64,000 nt of DNA from Aliiroseovarius lamellibrachiae (GTDB lineage Bacteria > Pseudomonadota > Alphaproteobacteria > Rhodobacterales > Rhodobacteraceae), in NCBI RefSeq assembly GCF_018599245.1, contig NZ_JAHEVJ010000008.1:107063-171062 (forward strand), written 5' to 3'. Positions 43,976 through 53,925 of this stretch are shown here, one piece after another; positions within the stretch are counted from its first letter, which is position 1; the number at the start of each line of letters is the position of its first letter. A program made the position numbers and the translations under genes. The notes under the pieces were generated by a model. The model saw only the letters and a list, made by a program, of their open reading frames with translations. It was not told the origin of the DNA and ran no database searches.

Positions 43976-44398
43976 CTATTCGCCCGCAAAGCCGGGCCCA
44001 GCGACATTCTCGACGCTTTCACCTTCGCCAAGCCGCACAAACACGTATCGGCAGTTTTCCGGTGTATCGATGATCTGGGCGCGGTGGATCACCTTGCGAC
44101 CAAAGAAACCATAGTCACCGGGGCCCATCTCGAAGCTCTTTTCGCCGTTCTCACCCCAATCAACACGAATACGCCCCTCAAGCATATACATGATGCTGTC
44201 GTAGTATTTGTGATGATGCCACTGACTTGGAATATCACGGGCGGTCACTTCACATTGGCCAATCCACAGCCCGTCCCCAGCGTAAGCAGTTTGGCGCGGT
44301 TGGCCGGGGGTGTTGGGGCCATCGACAAGCGTGTCTTGTGTGGTGTGGATGATGGTCGGGCCAAAGATGCCTTCGTGTGTTTTCTGGTCTTCATTCAT
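43976..44398 (-). CDS. Cupin-domain protein
   Basis: A 140-residue single-domain cupin with the metal-binding pattern WHHHKYYDSIMYMLEGRIRV and a second motif around GPGDYGFFGRKVIHRAQ. Such proteins are isomerases, dioxygenases or ligand-binding proteins; the substrate cannot be read here. It is divergent from an AraC regulator that itself has a cupin domain, 50 bases away, which probably controls it. Confidence 0.8.
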   Translation of the reverse strand: MNEDQKTHEGIFGPTIIHTTQDTLVDGPNTPGQPRQTAYAGDGLWIGQCEVTARDIPSQWHHHKYYDSIMYMLEGRIRVDWGENGEKSFEMGPGDYGFFGRKVIHRAQIIDTPENCRYVFVRLGEGESVENVAGPGFAGE

Positions 44399-44448
44399 CT
44401 GCGCGCAGGTCCATTTGATTTCTGTCGTGAAAGACCTATCATGTCGTT

Positions 44449-45264
44449 ATGAAAACAGATGGACAATTCCTGTCGCCAAGCAGACAAGCTGAAATTCGAC
44501 CGGTCGAAGAGGCAGATCGCCCCGTTGTCGGCTATGCGAAAGATTACCCAGCCGGGCTCATGGCCGATACGCACAGCCACCCCAAAGCACAGTTGATCTA
44601 TGCCGTGTCGGGGGTGATGCATGTTGAAACAGTGGACGCCGGGTATGTCATCCCACCAAGTTCGGCCTTGCTGATGCCGGCAGATCTGGACCACTCCATC
44701 TATATGGATGGCCCGGTGGCAATGCGGGTTTTGTTTCTCAGACCCGCCGAAGTGAATGGCATCTGCGACGACTGCAGGGTCATCTCGGTTACGGCGTTGT
44801 TGCGCGAACTTATCCTGGCCGCCTGTTCGGAACCTCTGGACTGGGATGTCGACGGGCGCGGGCACCATGTGGTGTCTCTCGCGCTGGACGAAATCAGTCG
44901 ATCAACGGTGTTGCCTCTGGATCTGCCACTCCCGAAAGACGCCAGATTGCGGCGCGTGATAGATGCGCTGCGAAAACACCCGGACAGCCCGAATTCGCTT
45001 TCAGATTGGGCCGATATCGCCAATGCATCGGAACGAACACTCGCCCGGCTGTTTCGCAAGGAAACCGGCCTGAGTTTCCGACAATGGCGTCAACAGTTGC
45101 GCCTTACCTCGGCGATGAATGCGCTTTCACTTGGCGAGAGCCTTGCCAAGGCAGCGGCCGTTGCTGGCTTCGACAGCCAACCCGCCTTTGGTGCGGCGTT
45201 TCGCGGTTTCTTTGGCATGACACCCGGTCAGGCGCGCGCGGTTGTGGGGGCGTCTTCGCAATAG
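44449..45264 (+). CDS. AraC-family regulator with N-terminal cupin domain
   Basis: A 271-residue regulator: N-terminal cupin-type ligand domain (HSHPKAQLIYAVSGVMHVET, about residues 40-100) and C-terminal AraC domain with two HTH motifs (SLSDWADIANASERTLARLF and SLAKAAAVAGFDSQPAFGAA, ending FRGFFGMTPGQAR). It resembles the NimR/YeaM group of export regulators. The adjacent divergent cupin gene is its probable target. Confidence 0.87.
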   Translation: MKTDGQFLSPSRQAEIRPVEEADRPVVGYAKDYPAGLMADTHSHPKAQLIYAVSGVMHVETVDAGYVIPPSSALLMPADLDHSIYMDGPVAMRVLFLRPAEVNGICDDCRVISVTALLRELILAACSEPLDWDVDGRGHHVVSLALDEISRSTVLPLDLPLPKDARLRRVIDALRKHPDSPNSLSDWADIANASERTLARLFRKETGLSFRQWRQQLRLTSAMNALSLGESLAKAAAVAGFDSQPAFGAAFRGFFGMTPGQARAVVGASSQ

Positions 45265-45402
45265 GCCCGGAATACAGAGTGCATCGGTCAACTGGTTGGG
45301 CAGCGATCTTTAGCACGTATTTCACCCAAATTTCTCTCGCATTTTAACGCTTCTTGAACAGCTGCACCCTAGGCTGAAGGCAGGTTTAGAAAGGCCAACG
45401 CC

Positions 45403-45837
45403 ATGGACGCACATTTGGACAAACCCAAAACTGTCACCACGCTCGCGATGGTGGTTTTGGCGGTGTCTTTGCCGACGTTCCTGTCTTTGCTATGGCATTA
45501 CCTAAGCGGCGATCCCACCATCCGCCCCCTCGGCATCACCCGCGAGGCATTGATCGACAGCGGGGATCTTGAGGGGTTGGTGATTTACGCCAATGTCGCC
45601 TGGGATCCAACCGACACCAATTACACCTCGGACAAAAGTTTTGCCCAAGCGCTGAAAAACGGGTTTCGCGCAAAAGGCCTGGATCTGAGTGTGAAAACCC
45701 ACCTGTCCAATCAGGGGTCTTATGTGACCTATCAAGTTGGCCCCTCAACCATGGGCCCCTTCCCTGCAAGTGCTGCCGCGCGGGGCATCAATGCCGCTGT
45801 TGCCGCCTACCGCATGAATGTTCCGTATAAACCCTAA
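45403..45837 (+). CDS. Membrane-anchored protein, unknown family, first of a tandem pair
   Basis: A 144-residue protein with one N-terminal membrane segment (LAMVVLAVSLPTFLSLLWHY) and a soluble domain ending VAAYRMNVPYKP. It shares a pattern with the next gene: SGDPTIRPLG, then V..DW or V.WD, LKNGFRAKGLDLSVKTH, YQVG.S..GP and a final A.VAAYRM. I recognise no known domain. The pair is 12 bases apart, so one operon. Confidence 0.75.
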   Translation: MDAHLDKPKTVTTLAMVVLAVSLPTFLSLLWHYLSGDPTIRPLGITREALIDSGDLEGLVIYANVAWDPTDTNYTSDKSFAQALKNGFRAKGLDLSVKTHLSNQGSYVTYQVGPSTMGPFPASAAARGINAAVAAYRMNVPYKP

Positions 45838-45849
45838 CTAGGCTGAAAC

Positions 45850-46263
45850 ATGACCCAGAACCTGAATTACATCCTTGCCATCATCGCGGTGGTCGTCACG
45901 CCAACCGCATCAATGCTGGGGTATTTTGCCGCAACCGGCGACCCCAGTCTGCGCCCCCTGTCCGCCACGGTGGACACGTTGCGCGGCTTTTTTGGCGGGG
46001 CAAACGACATTCTCATCGAAGTGGATTGGGGCGATCGCGCCAAGGCCAACATGTCGGAGAGCGAGATGAAATCCACGTTGCGATCAGCGTTTCTATCCAA
46101 AGGGATTGACGCCCATGTGGTGATCACGCCGCGCGAAGGGTCTAACCGGATCATCGTGTCTTACAAAGTTGGGGCTTCTCAATTCGGCCCAATGCGGTTG
46201 GCCGAAACGCCGCGCGCAGTGCAAAGCGTTGTGGCGGCTTATCGCATGGGAAAGCAATCTTAG
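45850..46263 (+). CDS. Membrane-anchored protein, unknown family, second of a tandem pair
   Basis: A 137-residue paralogue of the preceding protein: N-terminal membrane segment (ILAIIAVVVTPTASMLGYF), then TGDPSLRPLS, IEVDWGDRAK, LRSAFLSKGIDAHVVIT, YKVGASQFGP and the ending VVAAYRMGKQS. The conserved residues are concentrated around the GDP-RPL segment after the membrane and around the YxVG-GP segment near the end. The soluble part is probably periplasmic. Function unknown. Confidence 0.75.
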   Translation: MTQNLNYILAIIAVVVTPTASMLGYFAATGDPSLRPLSATVDTLRGFFGGANDILIEVDWGDRAKANMSESEMKSTLRSAFLSKGIDAHVVITPREGSNRIIVSYKVGASQFGPMRLAETPRAVQSVVAAYRMGKQS

Positions 46264-46665
46264 TGGCAAACATCAAGGGTTGGCCGAGCCAGCCCTTTTT
46301 CCAGCCCCTTTTCCGTGTAAACGCTTCATGTGCGGCCGACAGAAGATCTGCGATCGGTCGCGGAGTGGTTGCCGCCTCGGCTAGCGACAAAGGCACGCTC
46401 CCTCGGATACCCCTAGGGCGTTTGATCAGACACCAGCATCAGTATTGCGATCACATAGCCAGGCATCTTGGTCGTTTCAAACCCAGTCATCTTAAACCCG
46501 GCCAACTCGACCCCGCCCGTGTCGGACCTTTGGTAACAGCGGCCAGATCATCGCGCGTCCGCCCCTGAACGGCGCCTCATTCCACTCAGAACTGCCATTT
46601 CCGAAGCTATAGTCACAATAACTCCGGTCTTCATTCATTAACAACAACTCCAACATTTACACTTA
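46264..46665. other. Intergenic region, mostly without a gene
   Basis: A 400-bp gap. The only protein-like content is the possible broken gene at 46413-46638. The part just after the paralogue pair (46264-46400) shows nothing I can support. Confidence 0.4.
46413..46638 (-). pseudogene. Possible remnant of a small gene
   Basis: On the minus strand an ATG at 46638 opens MNEDRSYCDYSFGNGSSEW and EAPFRGG. In a different frame the sequence continues as a protein-like tail (DTGGVELAGFKMTG, then MPGYVIAILMLVSD) to a TAG at 46413. One frameshift near 46540-46560 would join them. No family recognised. Confidence 0.25.
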
Positions 46666-47724
46666 TTAAGCCATTGAGTTACTTAACTTTTCAACGGCCC
46701 AACGCGCGGCATCCGCCACGGTTTCATCCGCAGAGTGAAGATGCGGAACGGCCAAAGCCTTCAACTCTTCCCGACCTGAGTTGCCAATCGCGTAAAGCAC
46801 ATTGCGCATAAACCGTCCCCAGCCGATCCGCTTTACCGGGCTGCCTGAGAATTTCGTGCGAAATTCTGCGTCATCCAACCCCGCCAAATGCGCAAGGTCC
46901 GGCGCGGCCAAATCATCCCGCGCGGCATAGCGGATTTCATGGGCTTCAACTGCAAATTTATTCCACGGGCAGGCCGCCAAACAATCATCACAGCCATAGA
47001 TGTGATTGCCCAATTTTCCCCGCAGCTCATGATCCACGGGGCCTTTATGCTCGATCGTCAGATAAGAAATGCACCGCCGCGCATCGACCTGAAACGGGGC
47101 CGGAAACGCATCCGTCGGGCAGGCGTCCAGGCAGGCACGACAAGTGCCGCAGTTTTCAACCCCCGGCGCATCCTTGGGCAGGTCCAGCGTGGTGAAAATC
47201 GCCCCGAGGAAAAACCAATTTCCCAGATCACGACTGAGCAGGTTTGAGTGTTTGCCCTGCCACCCAAGCCCCGCCGCCGCCGCCAGCGGCTTTTCCATCA
47301 CGGGCGCGGTGTCGACAAAAACTTTGATCTCACAGCCATAGGTTTCAACCATCCAGCGCCCCACGCGTTTCAGCCGTTTTTTCACGATATCATGATAATC
47401 GCGGTTCTGCGCATAGACGGAAATCGCGCCCTTTTCAGGCTGCTGCAACACGTCCAAAGGGTTGTGCGCCGGGGTGTAAGGCTCGGCGAGCATGATGACG
47501 GATTTTGCCTCTGGCCAAAGGGCGGCGGCACTTCCGCGCCATGTCATCCGCTCTTCCATCCACGCCATATCGCCGTGGCGCCCCTCGGCGACATATTGCG
47601 CCAAACGCGCGGCGGTGTCGGGGGTGGCATCGGGGCGACAAACGCCAAAAGCCGCAAACCCTTCGGCGCGCGCCTTGTCTTCGATCGCGGATTTGGTGGC
47701 AGCGGTGTCGTCAGATTGGTTCAA
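46666..47724 (-). CDS. queG: Epoxyqueuosine reductase
   Basis: A 352-residue cobalamin- and Fe-S-dependent enzyme that reduces epoxyqueuosine to queuosine in tRNA. Two 4Fe-4S motifs are visible: [16 protein letters not shown] and [31 protein letters not shown] and [17 protein letters not shown] are family signatures. The start is a TTG at 47724 whose codon overlaps the stop of the upstream GST gene, which points to translational coupling. Confidence 0.93.
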   Translation of the reverse strand: MNQSDDTAATKSAIEDKARAEGFAAFGVCRPDATPDTAARLAQYVAEGRHGDMAWMEERMTWRGSAAALWPEAKSVIMLAEPYTPAHNPLDVLQQPEKGAISVYAQNRDYHDIVKKRLKRVGRWMVETYGCEIKVFVDTAPVMEKPLAAAAGLGWQGKHSNLLSRDLGNWFFLGAIFTTLDLPKDAPGVENCGTCRACLDACPTDAFPAPFQVDARRCISYLTIEHKGPVDHELRGKLGNHIYGCDDCLAACPWNKFAVEAHEIRYAARDDLAAPDLAHLAGLDDAEFRTKFSGSPVKRIGWGRFMRNVLYAIGNSGREELKALAVPHLHSADETVADAARWAVEKLSNSMA

Positions 47725-48392
47725 AAGTCCAGATCCGCGTAATGCGCGGGCGGCGGAAAGCCCGGCACATTATCCGCCAGAAGCGAGCGGAACGCCGGAC
47801 GGGATTTGATCTTGGCGTACCATTCGCGCACATTCTCGTTTCGGTTCCAATCCACGTCGCTGATGTAATCCAGGGACGACAAATGCGCCGCGGCGGCAAA
47901 ATCCGCCAGTGACATCGCGTTTCCTGCAAGCCAGCGGCGCTGATCCAACAGCCAGCCCATGTAATCAAGGTGGTATTTCACCGCTTTGGCCCCGGCCTTG
48001 ATGGCGCGGCTTTCGGGATAGCCCGCCCCCATGACCTTTTTATTCACCCGCTCGTACAGCAGATTTGCGGTGACTTCATTGTGGAATTTATCGTCAAACC
48101 AATTGACCAACCGGCGCACTTCGTACCGGCCTTCGGGGTCATTGGGCATCAACACCGGGGTCGGGTGCATTTCCTCAATGTACTCACAGATCGCGGCACT
48201 TTCGGTCAGGATCTTCCCGTCCATCTTCAGCACAGGCACTTTGCCCGCCGGATTGCGGCGCAGGAAATCGGTGGATTTTTCCCAATACCGCTCTTCAACC
48301 AGCTCAACCTCAAGCTTTTTCTCTGCCAAAGACAGGCGGACTTTGCGGCAAAACGGCGAAAGGGGAACGTGGAACAGACGGATCATGAGCAT
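47721..48392 (-). CDS. Glutathione S-transferase family protein
   Basis: A 223-residue protein: thioredoxin-like N-terminal domain ([20 protein letters not shown]; Ser/Cys in SPFC as the active site), glutathione-binding NPAGKVPVL and [11 protein letters not shown], and a helical C-terminal domain with [20 protein letters not shown]. It is about 25 residues longer than the GST at 10468 and not a close copy. Start ATG 48392 (MLMIRLF). It is coupled to queG. Confidence 0.87.
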   Translation of the reverse strand: MLMIRLFHVPLSPFCRKVRLSLAEKKLEVELVEERYWEKSTDFLRRNPAGKVPVLKMDGKILTESAAICEYIEEMHPTPVLMPNDPEGRYEVRRLVNWFDDKFHNEVTANLLYERVNKKVMGAGYPESRAIKAGAKAVKYHLDYMGWLLDQRRWLAGNAMSLADFAAAAHLSSLDYISDVDWNRNENVREWYAKIKSRPAFRSLLADNVPGFPPPAHYADLDF

Positions 48393-48440
48393 TTCTTCAA
48401 TTAGGGGTTGCCCCCCTATTGCCAATTTTGGCGCTGAGGA

Positions 48441-49196
48441 TCAATCCTCGAAACACGCGGCGCGGCCATCTCGGCGGATCGTGGCAGCCCCGTCCAGGAT
48501 GGATGCGGCCCGTTTTCGAAGCGCGGTTGAGGGTTTTGCGGCGGAGCGTTCCTTGGGGTTTGGCAAGACCGCCGCCAATCGCGCCGCTTGTGTCGGGGTC
48601 AGTTTTTCAGGGCCGATGCCGAAATAATGACGGCTCGCCGCTTCAACCCCAAACACACCTTTGTCAAATTCGATCACGTTCAAATAGACCTCAAGGATGC
48701 GTCGCTTGGTCCAGACCAGTTCAACGGCGGGGGTCAACACCGCCTCTAGCGCTTTGCGCGGCCAGGATCGCCCCTGCCACAGATAGGTGTTTTTCACGGT
48801 TTGCTGGCTGATGGTCGACGCCCCACGATTGGCACCGTGATCAATCGCCAGCCGGATCGCGCGCATATCAAACCCCCAATGCTGACAGAAATTTGCATCC
48901 TCTGCCGCCACGACAGACCGCACCATGACCGGGGCAATTTCATCATAGGCAACCCATTGATGATCCACCCACCCAAGGCGCATTCTCTCGGCGATGATAT
49001 AGGGGGTGGTCGGCGGGTTCAGCACCGCATAGCCCGCGACACCAAGGGCAAATACCGCAAGGGAGAAAAGCACGAAACGGCGCAACCATTTGCGCAGCCA
49101 AAGAACCGGATGCACCCCCGTGTTCGCTTTGGCGGCTTTGGCCGATTTCGTCGGTTTGCCCTTTTTGGACGCTGTTTTTTTCGCTCGTTTTGCCAC
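48441..49196 (-). CDS. mtgA: Monofunctional peptidoglycan glycosyltransferase
   Basis: A 251-residue inner-membrane enzyme that polymerises lipid II into glycan strands. A Lys-rich N-terminal tail (AKRAKKTASKKGKPTKS) precedes one membrane helix (FVLFSLAVFALGVAGYAVL). GT51 motifs follow: AAEDANFCQHWGFD, GASTISQQTVKN, RKALEAVLTPAVE and KRRILEVYLNVIEFDKGVFG. No transpeptidase domain. The start is the GTG at 49196. Confidence 0.92.
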   Translation of the reverse strand: MAKRAKKTASKKGKPTKSAKAAKANTGVHPVLWLRKWLRRFVLFSLAVFALGVAGYAVLNPPTTPYIIAERMRLGWVDHQWVAYDEIAPVMVRSVVAAEDANFCQHWGFDMRAIRLAIDHGANRGASTISQQTVKNTYLWQGRSWPRKALEAVLTPAVELVWTKRRILEVYLNVIEFDKGVFGVEAASRHYFGIGPEKLTPTQAARLAAVLPNPKERSAAKPSTALRKRAASILDGAATIRRDGRAACFED

Positions 49197-49321
49197 GTAT
49201 CTTTCAGACCATGTTGCAGCCTGCGGGGTCAAGGCCGCGCTTGGGAATTTACGTGCCTGTGGTGAGAATGCAAAAACGCCCACCGAAATGGCGGGCGCTT
49301 TTAGATCACATGTGGCGGGGG

Positions 49322-52300
49322 TTATTCCGCCGGGATGGCTTCGGCCTCGATCCCCAGGGGGGCGGGTAGTTTATCAAGCATTTCCTTTGGGCAAACCTGA
49401 AGGAAGTTGCGTTTTTCGCTGTCCCAATGGCGCAGGATTTCGGTGGCTTTGGCTGATCCGGTTTCCTCGACATGACGTTCCACCAGGGTTTTCAGTTGGT
49501 TTTCCCAATGCGCCACAGCGACCGGGCAGGTCGCCAGCCCCTCCATGTTCATCAGGTCCGTTGCGGTCCCTTCAGGGTCATACAGATACGCCATGCCGCC
49601 GGTCATGCCCGCGCCAAAGTTCGACCCGATGGATCCCAAGATCACCGCAACACCGCCGGTCATGTATTCGCACCCGCAGGCACCACAGCCTTCGATCACC
49701 ACTTTGGCACCCGAATTGCGCACCGCAAAGCGTTCGCCCGCGCGGCCTGCTGCAAACAGATATCCATCGGTGGCGCCATAAAGCACCGTGTTGCCGATGA
49801 TGGTGTTTTCCGATGCTTCAAGCGGGCTGGACATGGGCGGACGCACCACAATGGTTGCCCCGGACAGACCTTTTCCAACGTAATCATTGGCGTCCCCCGA
49901 CACTTCGATCTTAAGACCCGGCGCGGCAAACGCGCCCAGCGCCTGACCCGCGGACCCGGTCAGCTTTACCGTCAGATGATCTGGCTGCAGGTTGTTGCGC
50001 ATGCCAAATTTCTTCACGATATGGCTGGACGTGCGTGTGCCCACAGTCCGGTGCGTGTTTTGCACCGCATAGGAAAGTTGCATCTTTTCACCATCTTCCA
50101 AGAAGCGGGCCGCGTCGCGCACGATCTCAGCATCCAGCGTGTCTGGCACCGCATTGCGCGGTTTGTTGCGATCATATGTGATGCGGTCCGCCCCATCGAC
50201 GGTGATCAAAAGCGGGTTCAGATCGAGGTCATCAAGGTGGGCAGAGCCACGCGACACCTGGCTCAGAAGATCGGCACGGCCAATCACTTCGTCCAAACTG
50301 CGCGCGCCGATACGGGCCAGAATTTCACGCACCTCCTGGGCGTAAAACGTGATCAGGTTGACCACTTTATCCGCAGATCCCGAAAACTTCGCACGCAGGT
50401 CTTCGTCTTGCGTACAGACCCCCACCGGGCAAGTGTTCGACTGGCACTGACGCACCATGATACAGCCCATCGCGATCAGGGCCGCGGTGCCAATGCCGTA
50501 TTCTTCGGCGCCCAACATGGCGGCCATCACAATGTCACGCCCGGTGCGCAAACCACCATCGGTGCGCAGCGTGACGCGTTCGCGCAGGTTGTTCATCGAC
50601 AGCACCTGATGCGCCTCGGTCAGGCCCATTTCCCACGGCAGGCCCGCGTATTTTATCGAGGTCGCAGGCGACGCGCCCGTCCCGCCATTATGGCCCGAAA
50701 TCAGGATGATATCTGCCTTGGCCTTGGCCACTCCGGCAGCAATTGTGCCCACGCCAGAGGACGCCACCAGCTTCACCGTCACCTTACAGCGCGGATTGAT
50801 CTGTTTGAGGTCATAGATCAGCTGGGCCAAATCCTCGATCGAATAAATATCGTGATGCGGCGGCGGTGAAATCAGCGTGACCCCTTTGGTCGAAAGACGC
50901 AGGCGGGCAATCAGATCCGTGACCTTCATACCGGGCAGCTGGCCACCCTCGCCGGGCTTGGCCCCTTGCGCCACTTTGATCTCAAGCTCTTCGCATTGGT
51001 TCAGATATTCCGCCGTCACACCAAACCGGCCGGAGGCGACCTGTTTGATCTTGGCCGACGGGTTGTCACCATTGGGTTCCGGGTGGAAATGCGCGGGATC
51101 TTCGCCGCCTTCACCACTGTCGGATTTCGCGCCAATTCGGTTCATCGCAACGTTCAGCGTTTTATGCGCTTCGGGCGACAGCGCCCCCAGCGACATGCCC
51201 GGCGTCACGAACCGTTTGCGGATCGCGGTGATGCTTTCCACCTCTTCAATCGGCACCGCCGCGCCCATTGGTTTGATGTCCAGAAGGTCACGCAAATGGA
51301 TCGGCGGGTTGGCACGAAGACGTGCGGAATATTGCTTCCACATCTCGTAACTCGCGCGGTCACAGGCGCTTTGCAACAGGTGCATGGTCTGTGCTTCCCA
51401 CGCGTGTTTTTCGCCCGAGCGGCGCGATTTGTAGAAACCACCGACGGGCAGAACCATATTGCCTGCACCAAACCCAGCGGCGTGAACCTCTTCCAGTTTC
51501 TTCTGGATGCCGCCCACACCAATGCCGGAAATCCGCGAGGTCATGCCGGGGAAATATTCCGCCACCATCGCGCGCGACAGGCCCACCGCCTCAAAGTTCA
51601 AGCCACCGCGATAGGATGAAATCACCGAGATGCCCATCTTGGCCATGATCTTCAAAAGACCTTGGTCGATGGCTTCACGATACCGGCGAATGGCTTCGGT
51701 CAACGAGCAATCCAAAAGGTTGCGATCAATGCGGTCGGCCAAAGAATCCTCGGCCAGATAGGCGTTTACCGTGGTTGCCCCACAGCCCACCAACACCGCA
51801 AAATAATGTGGATCAAGACATTCGGCAGAACGCACATTCAGCGATGTAAAGGTCCGCAGCCCCTTGCGCACCAGCCACGAATGCACGGCGGATGTGGCCA
51901 GGATCATCGGCATCGCAATGCGGTCTTCGCCCTGTGCCTGATCGGTCAGAACCAAATGGCCCGCGCCCGATTGCACGGCCTCTTCGGCCTTTTGACGGAT
52001 CTCGGTCAGGGCCGCTTGCAGCGCACCATTGCCCGCATCTGCCGGGAAGGTACAGTCAATTTCAACCATCGGCGCGTTGAACGCGTTGATCATCTGGTCG
52101 AACTGTTCATTGCCCACAAAAGGGCTGTCCAGCACGATGATTTCCGTCTGACCACCGCTTTCATCCAGCACGTTTTTCAAGTTGCCGAACCGGGTCTTCA
52201 GCGACATCACCCGGAACTCGCGCAAACTGTCGATCGGTGGGTTTGTCACCTGGCTAAAGTTCTGACGGAAGAAGTGGCTGAGCGGCCGGTATTTGGTCGA

Positions 52301-53860
52301 CAGAACCGCCGATGGGGTGTCATCGCCCATCGAGGCCAGTGCCTCTTTGCCGTCCTCAGCCATCGGCGCAAGGATCTGTTCCAGCTCTTCCAATGTATAG
52401 CCCGCAGCCACCTGACGGCGGCGCAGCTCATCGCCAGAATACAGCGCTTTTTCCTCAATCCCGCTCAGGTCTTCGTCAAGATTATGGATCTTGCCAACCC
52501 ATTCGCCAAACGGCAAAGCGGCAGAGAGTTTATCTTTGATTTCAGTGTCATGATAGACTTTTCCGTCCGCCATATCGACGGCAATCATCTGCCCCGGACC
52601 AAGCGCGCCTTTTTCCACAACGCCCGCCTCGTCAATCGGGACCATGCCCGCCTCGGACCCGGCAATCAGCAACCCGTCACCTGTCACAACATACCGCATT
52701 GGGCGCAGACCGTTGCGGTCCAGACCCGCACAAACCCAGCGGCCATCGGTCATCGCCAAGGCGGCGGGGCCGTCCCAAGGTTCCATCACCGAGTTGCAAT
52801 AGGAATACATGTCTTTCCACGCATCCGGCAGCTCTACCGCTTGCTTGGACCAGCTTTCGGGCACCAACATTGTTTTCGCCATCGGGGCCGAGCGACCCGC
52901 ACGCACCATCACTTCGAACACCGCATCCAAAGCCGCGGAGTCGGACGACCCAGAGGCCACAATCGGCTTGATGTCCTCCGCCAGCTCGCCAAAAAACGAC
53001 GAGGCCATGCGGATTTCATGCGATTTCATCCAGTTCAGGTTGCCCTTCAGCGTGTTGATCTCGCCATTGTGGGCCAGCATGCGGAACGGTTGGGCCAACC
53101 ACCATTGCGGGAAGGTATTGGTCGAATACCGCTGGTGGTAAATCGCGAACGATGACTTGAACTGTTCGTCCATCAGATCGGGGTAAAACACCGCCACCTG
53201 TTCGGCCAGCATCATGCCCTTATAGATGATCGACCGGCAGGACAGCGACGCGATATAAAGCCCGGAAATCCCGGCGCTGGCGGCCGCTTTTTCAATGCGG
53301 CGACGGATCACGTAAAGCTCACGTTCAAAGGTTTCTTCATCGACCCCCTTGGAGTTTGTGATCATGATCTGTTCAATCTCGGGCCGGGTCGCATTGGCTT
53401 TTTCACCCAAACAGGTGATGTCGACCGGAACGTGGCGCCAGCCGTAGATGTAATAGCCCATCTTGAGGATTTCGGTTTCCACGATGGTTCGGCAGGTTTC
53501 CTGCGCACCGAAATCCGTGCGCGGCAGGAACACCTGACCCACCGCAATCAACTGATCCTCGCGCGGTTCATGCCCGGTGCGTTTTACTTGGTCATAAAAG
53601 AACGGCACTGGGATTTGTACGTGAATGCCTGCGCCATCGCCGGTTTTACCATCCGCATCCACCGCCCCGCGGTGCCAGATTGCCTTGAGCGCATCAATGC
53701 CCGCCTCGACCACTTTGCGCGAGGCTTTGCCGTCGGTGGCCACCACAAGGCCAACCCCACAAGAGCTGTGCTCTTCTTCTTCGCTGTAAAGACCGTTTTC
53801 GGCCATATACGCGCGTTTGGCTTCTTCTTGGGCAACCCATTCTGCGTCAAATTTTGTCAT
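49322..53860 (-). CDS. gltB: Glutamate synthase (NADPH), large subunit
   Basis: A 1512-residue enzyme that transfers the amide of glutamine to 2-oxoglutarate. A short propeptide is expected to be removed to expose the catalytic Cys34 (EEEEHSSCGVGLVV). An N-terminal amidotransferase domain is followed by a central domain, the FMN-binding synthase domain with LISGHNGGTGASPATSIKYAG, the 3Fe-4S motif CIMVRQCQSNTCPVGVC, and the GXGXG beta-helix domain at the C-terminus. It lies 65 bases downstream of gltD. Confidence 0.97.
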   Translation of the reverse strand: MTKFDAEWVAQEEAKRAYMAENGLYSEEEEHSSCGVGLVVATDGKASRKVVEAGIDALKAIWHRGAVDADGKTGDGAGIHVQIPVPFFYDQVKRTGHEPREDQLIAVGQVFLPRTDFGAQETCRTIVETEILKMGYYIYGWRHVPVDITCLGEKANATRPEIEQIMITNSKGVDEETFERELYVIRRRIEKAAASAGISGLYIASLSCRSIIYKGMMLAEQVAVFYPDLMDEQFKSSFAIYHQRYSTNTFPQWWLAQPFRMLAHNGEINTLKGNLNWMKSHEIRMASSFFGELAEDIKPIVASGSSDSAALDAVFEVMVRAGRSAPMAKTMLVPESWSKQAVELPDAWKDMYSYCNSVMEPWDGPAALAMTDGRWVCAGLDRNGLRPMRYVVTGDGLLIAGSEAGMVPIDEAGVVEKGALGPGQMIAVDMADGKVYHDTEIKDKLSAALPFGEWVGKIHNLDEDLSGIEEKALYSGDELRRRQVAAGYTLEELEQILAPMAEDGKEALASMGDDTPSAVLSTKYRPLSHFFRQNFSQVTNPPIDSLREFRVMSLKTRFGNLKNVLDESGGQTEIIVLDSPFVGNEQFDQMINAFNAPMVEIDCTFPADAGNGALQAALTEIRQKAEEAVQSGAGHLVLTDQAQGEDRIAMPMILATSAVHSWLVRKGLRTFTSLNVRSAECLDPHYFAVLVGCGATTVNAYLAEDSLADRIDRNLLDCSLTEAIRRYREAIDQGLLKIMAKMGISVISSYRGGLNFEAVGLSRAMVAEYFPGMTSRISGIGVGGIQKKLEEVHAAGFGAGNMVLPVGGFYKSRRSGEKHAWEAQTMHLLQSACDRASYEMWKQYSARLRANPPIHLRDLLDIKPMGAAVPIEEVESITAIRKRFVTPGMSLGALSPEAHKTLNVAMNRIGAKSDSGEGGEDPAHFHPEPNGDNPSAKIKQVASGRFGVTAEYLNQCEELEIKVAQGAKPGEGGQLPGMKVTDLIARLRLSTKGVTLISPPPHHDIYSIEDLAQLIYDLKQINPRCKVTVKLVASSGVGTIAAGVAKAKADIILISGHNGGTGASPATSIKYAGLPWEMGLTEAHQVLSMNNLRERVTLRTDGGLRTGRDIVMAAMLGAEEYGIGTAALIAMGCIMVRQCQSNTCPVGVCTQDEDLRAKFSGSADKVVNLITFYAQEVREILARIGARSLDEVIGRADLLSQVSRGSAHLDDLDLNPLLITVDGADRITYDRNKPRNAVPDTLDAEIVRDAARFLEDGEKMQLSYAVQNTHRTVGTRTSSHIVKKFGMRNNLQPDHLTVKLTGSAGQALGAFAAPGLKIEVSGDANDYVGKGLSGATIVVRPPMSSPLEASENTIIGNTVLYGATDGYLFAAGRAGERFAVRNSGAKVVIEGCGACGCEYMTGGVAVILGSIGSNFGAGMTGGMAYLYDPEGTATDLMNMEGLATCPVAVAHWENQLKTLVERHVEETGSAKATEILRHWDSEKRNFLQVCPKEMLDKLPAPLGIEAEAIPAE

Positions 53861-53925
53861 ATCTCTGTCTCCTCTCAGGGCGTGGGCGCGGCCATTTGGC
53901 GGCCCGGCATACCCGGATTTATTGA

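Noticed and set aside
49472..53155. Long open frames (465 and 497 residues) on the plus strand across gltB
   Set aside because: They are shadows of gltB, rich in Arg, His and Gln, without start signals or recognisable domains.
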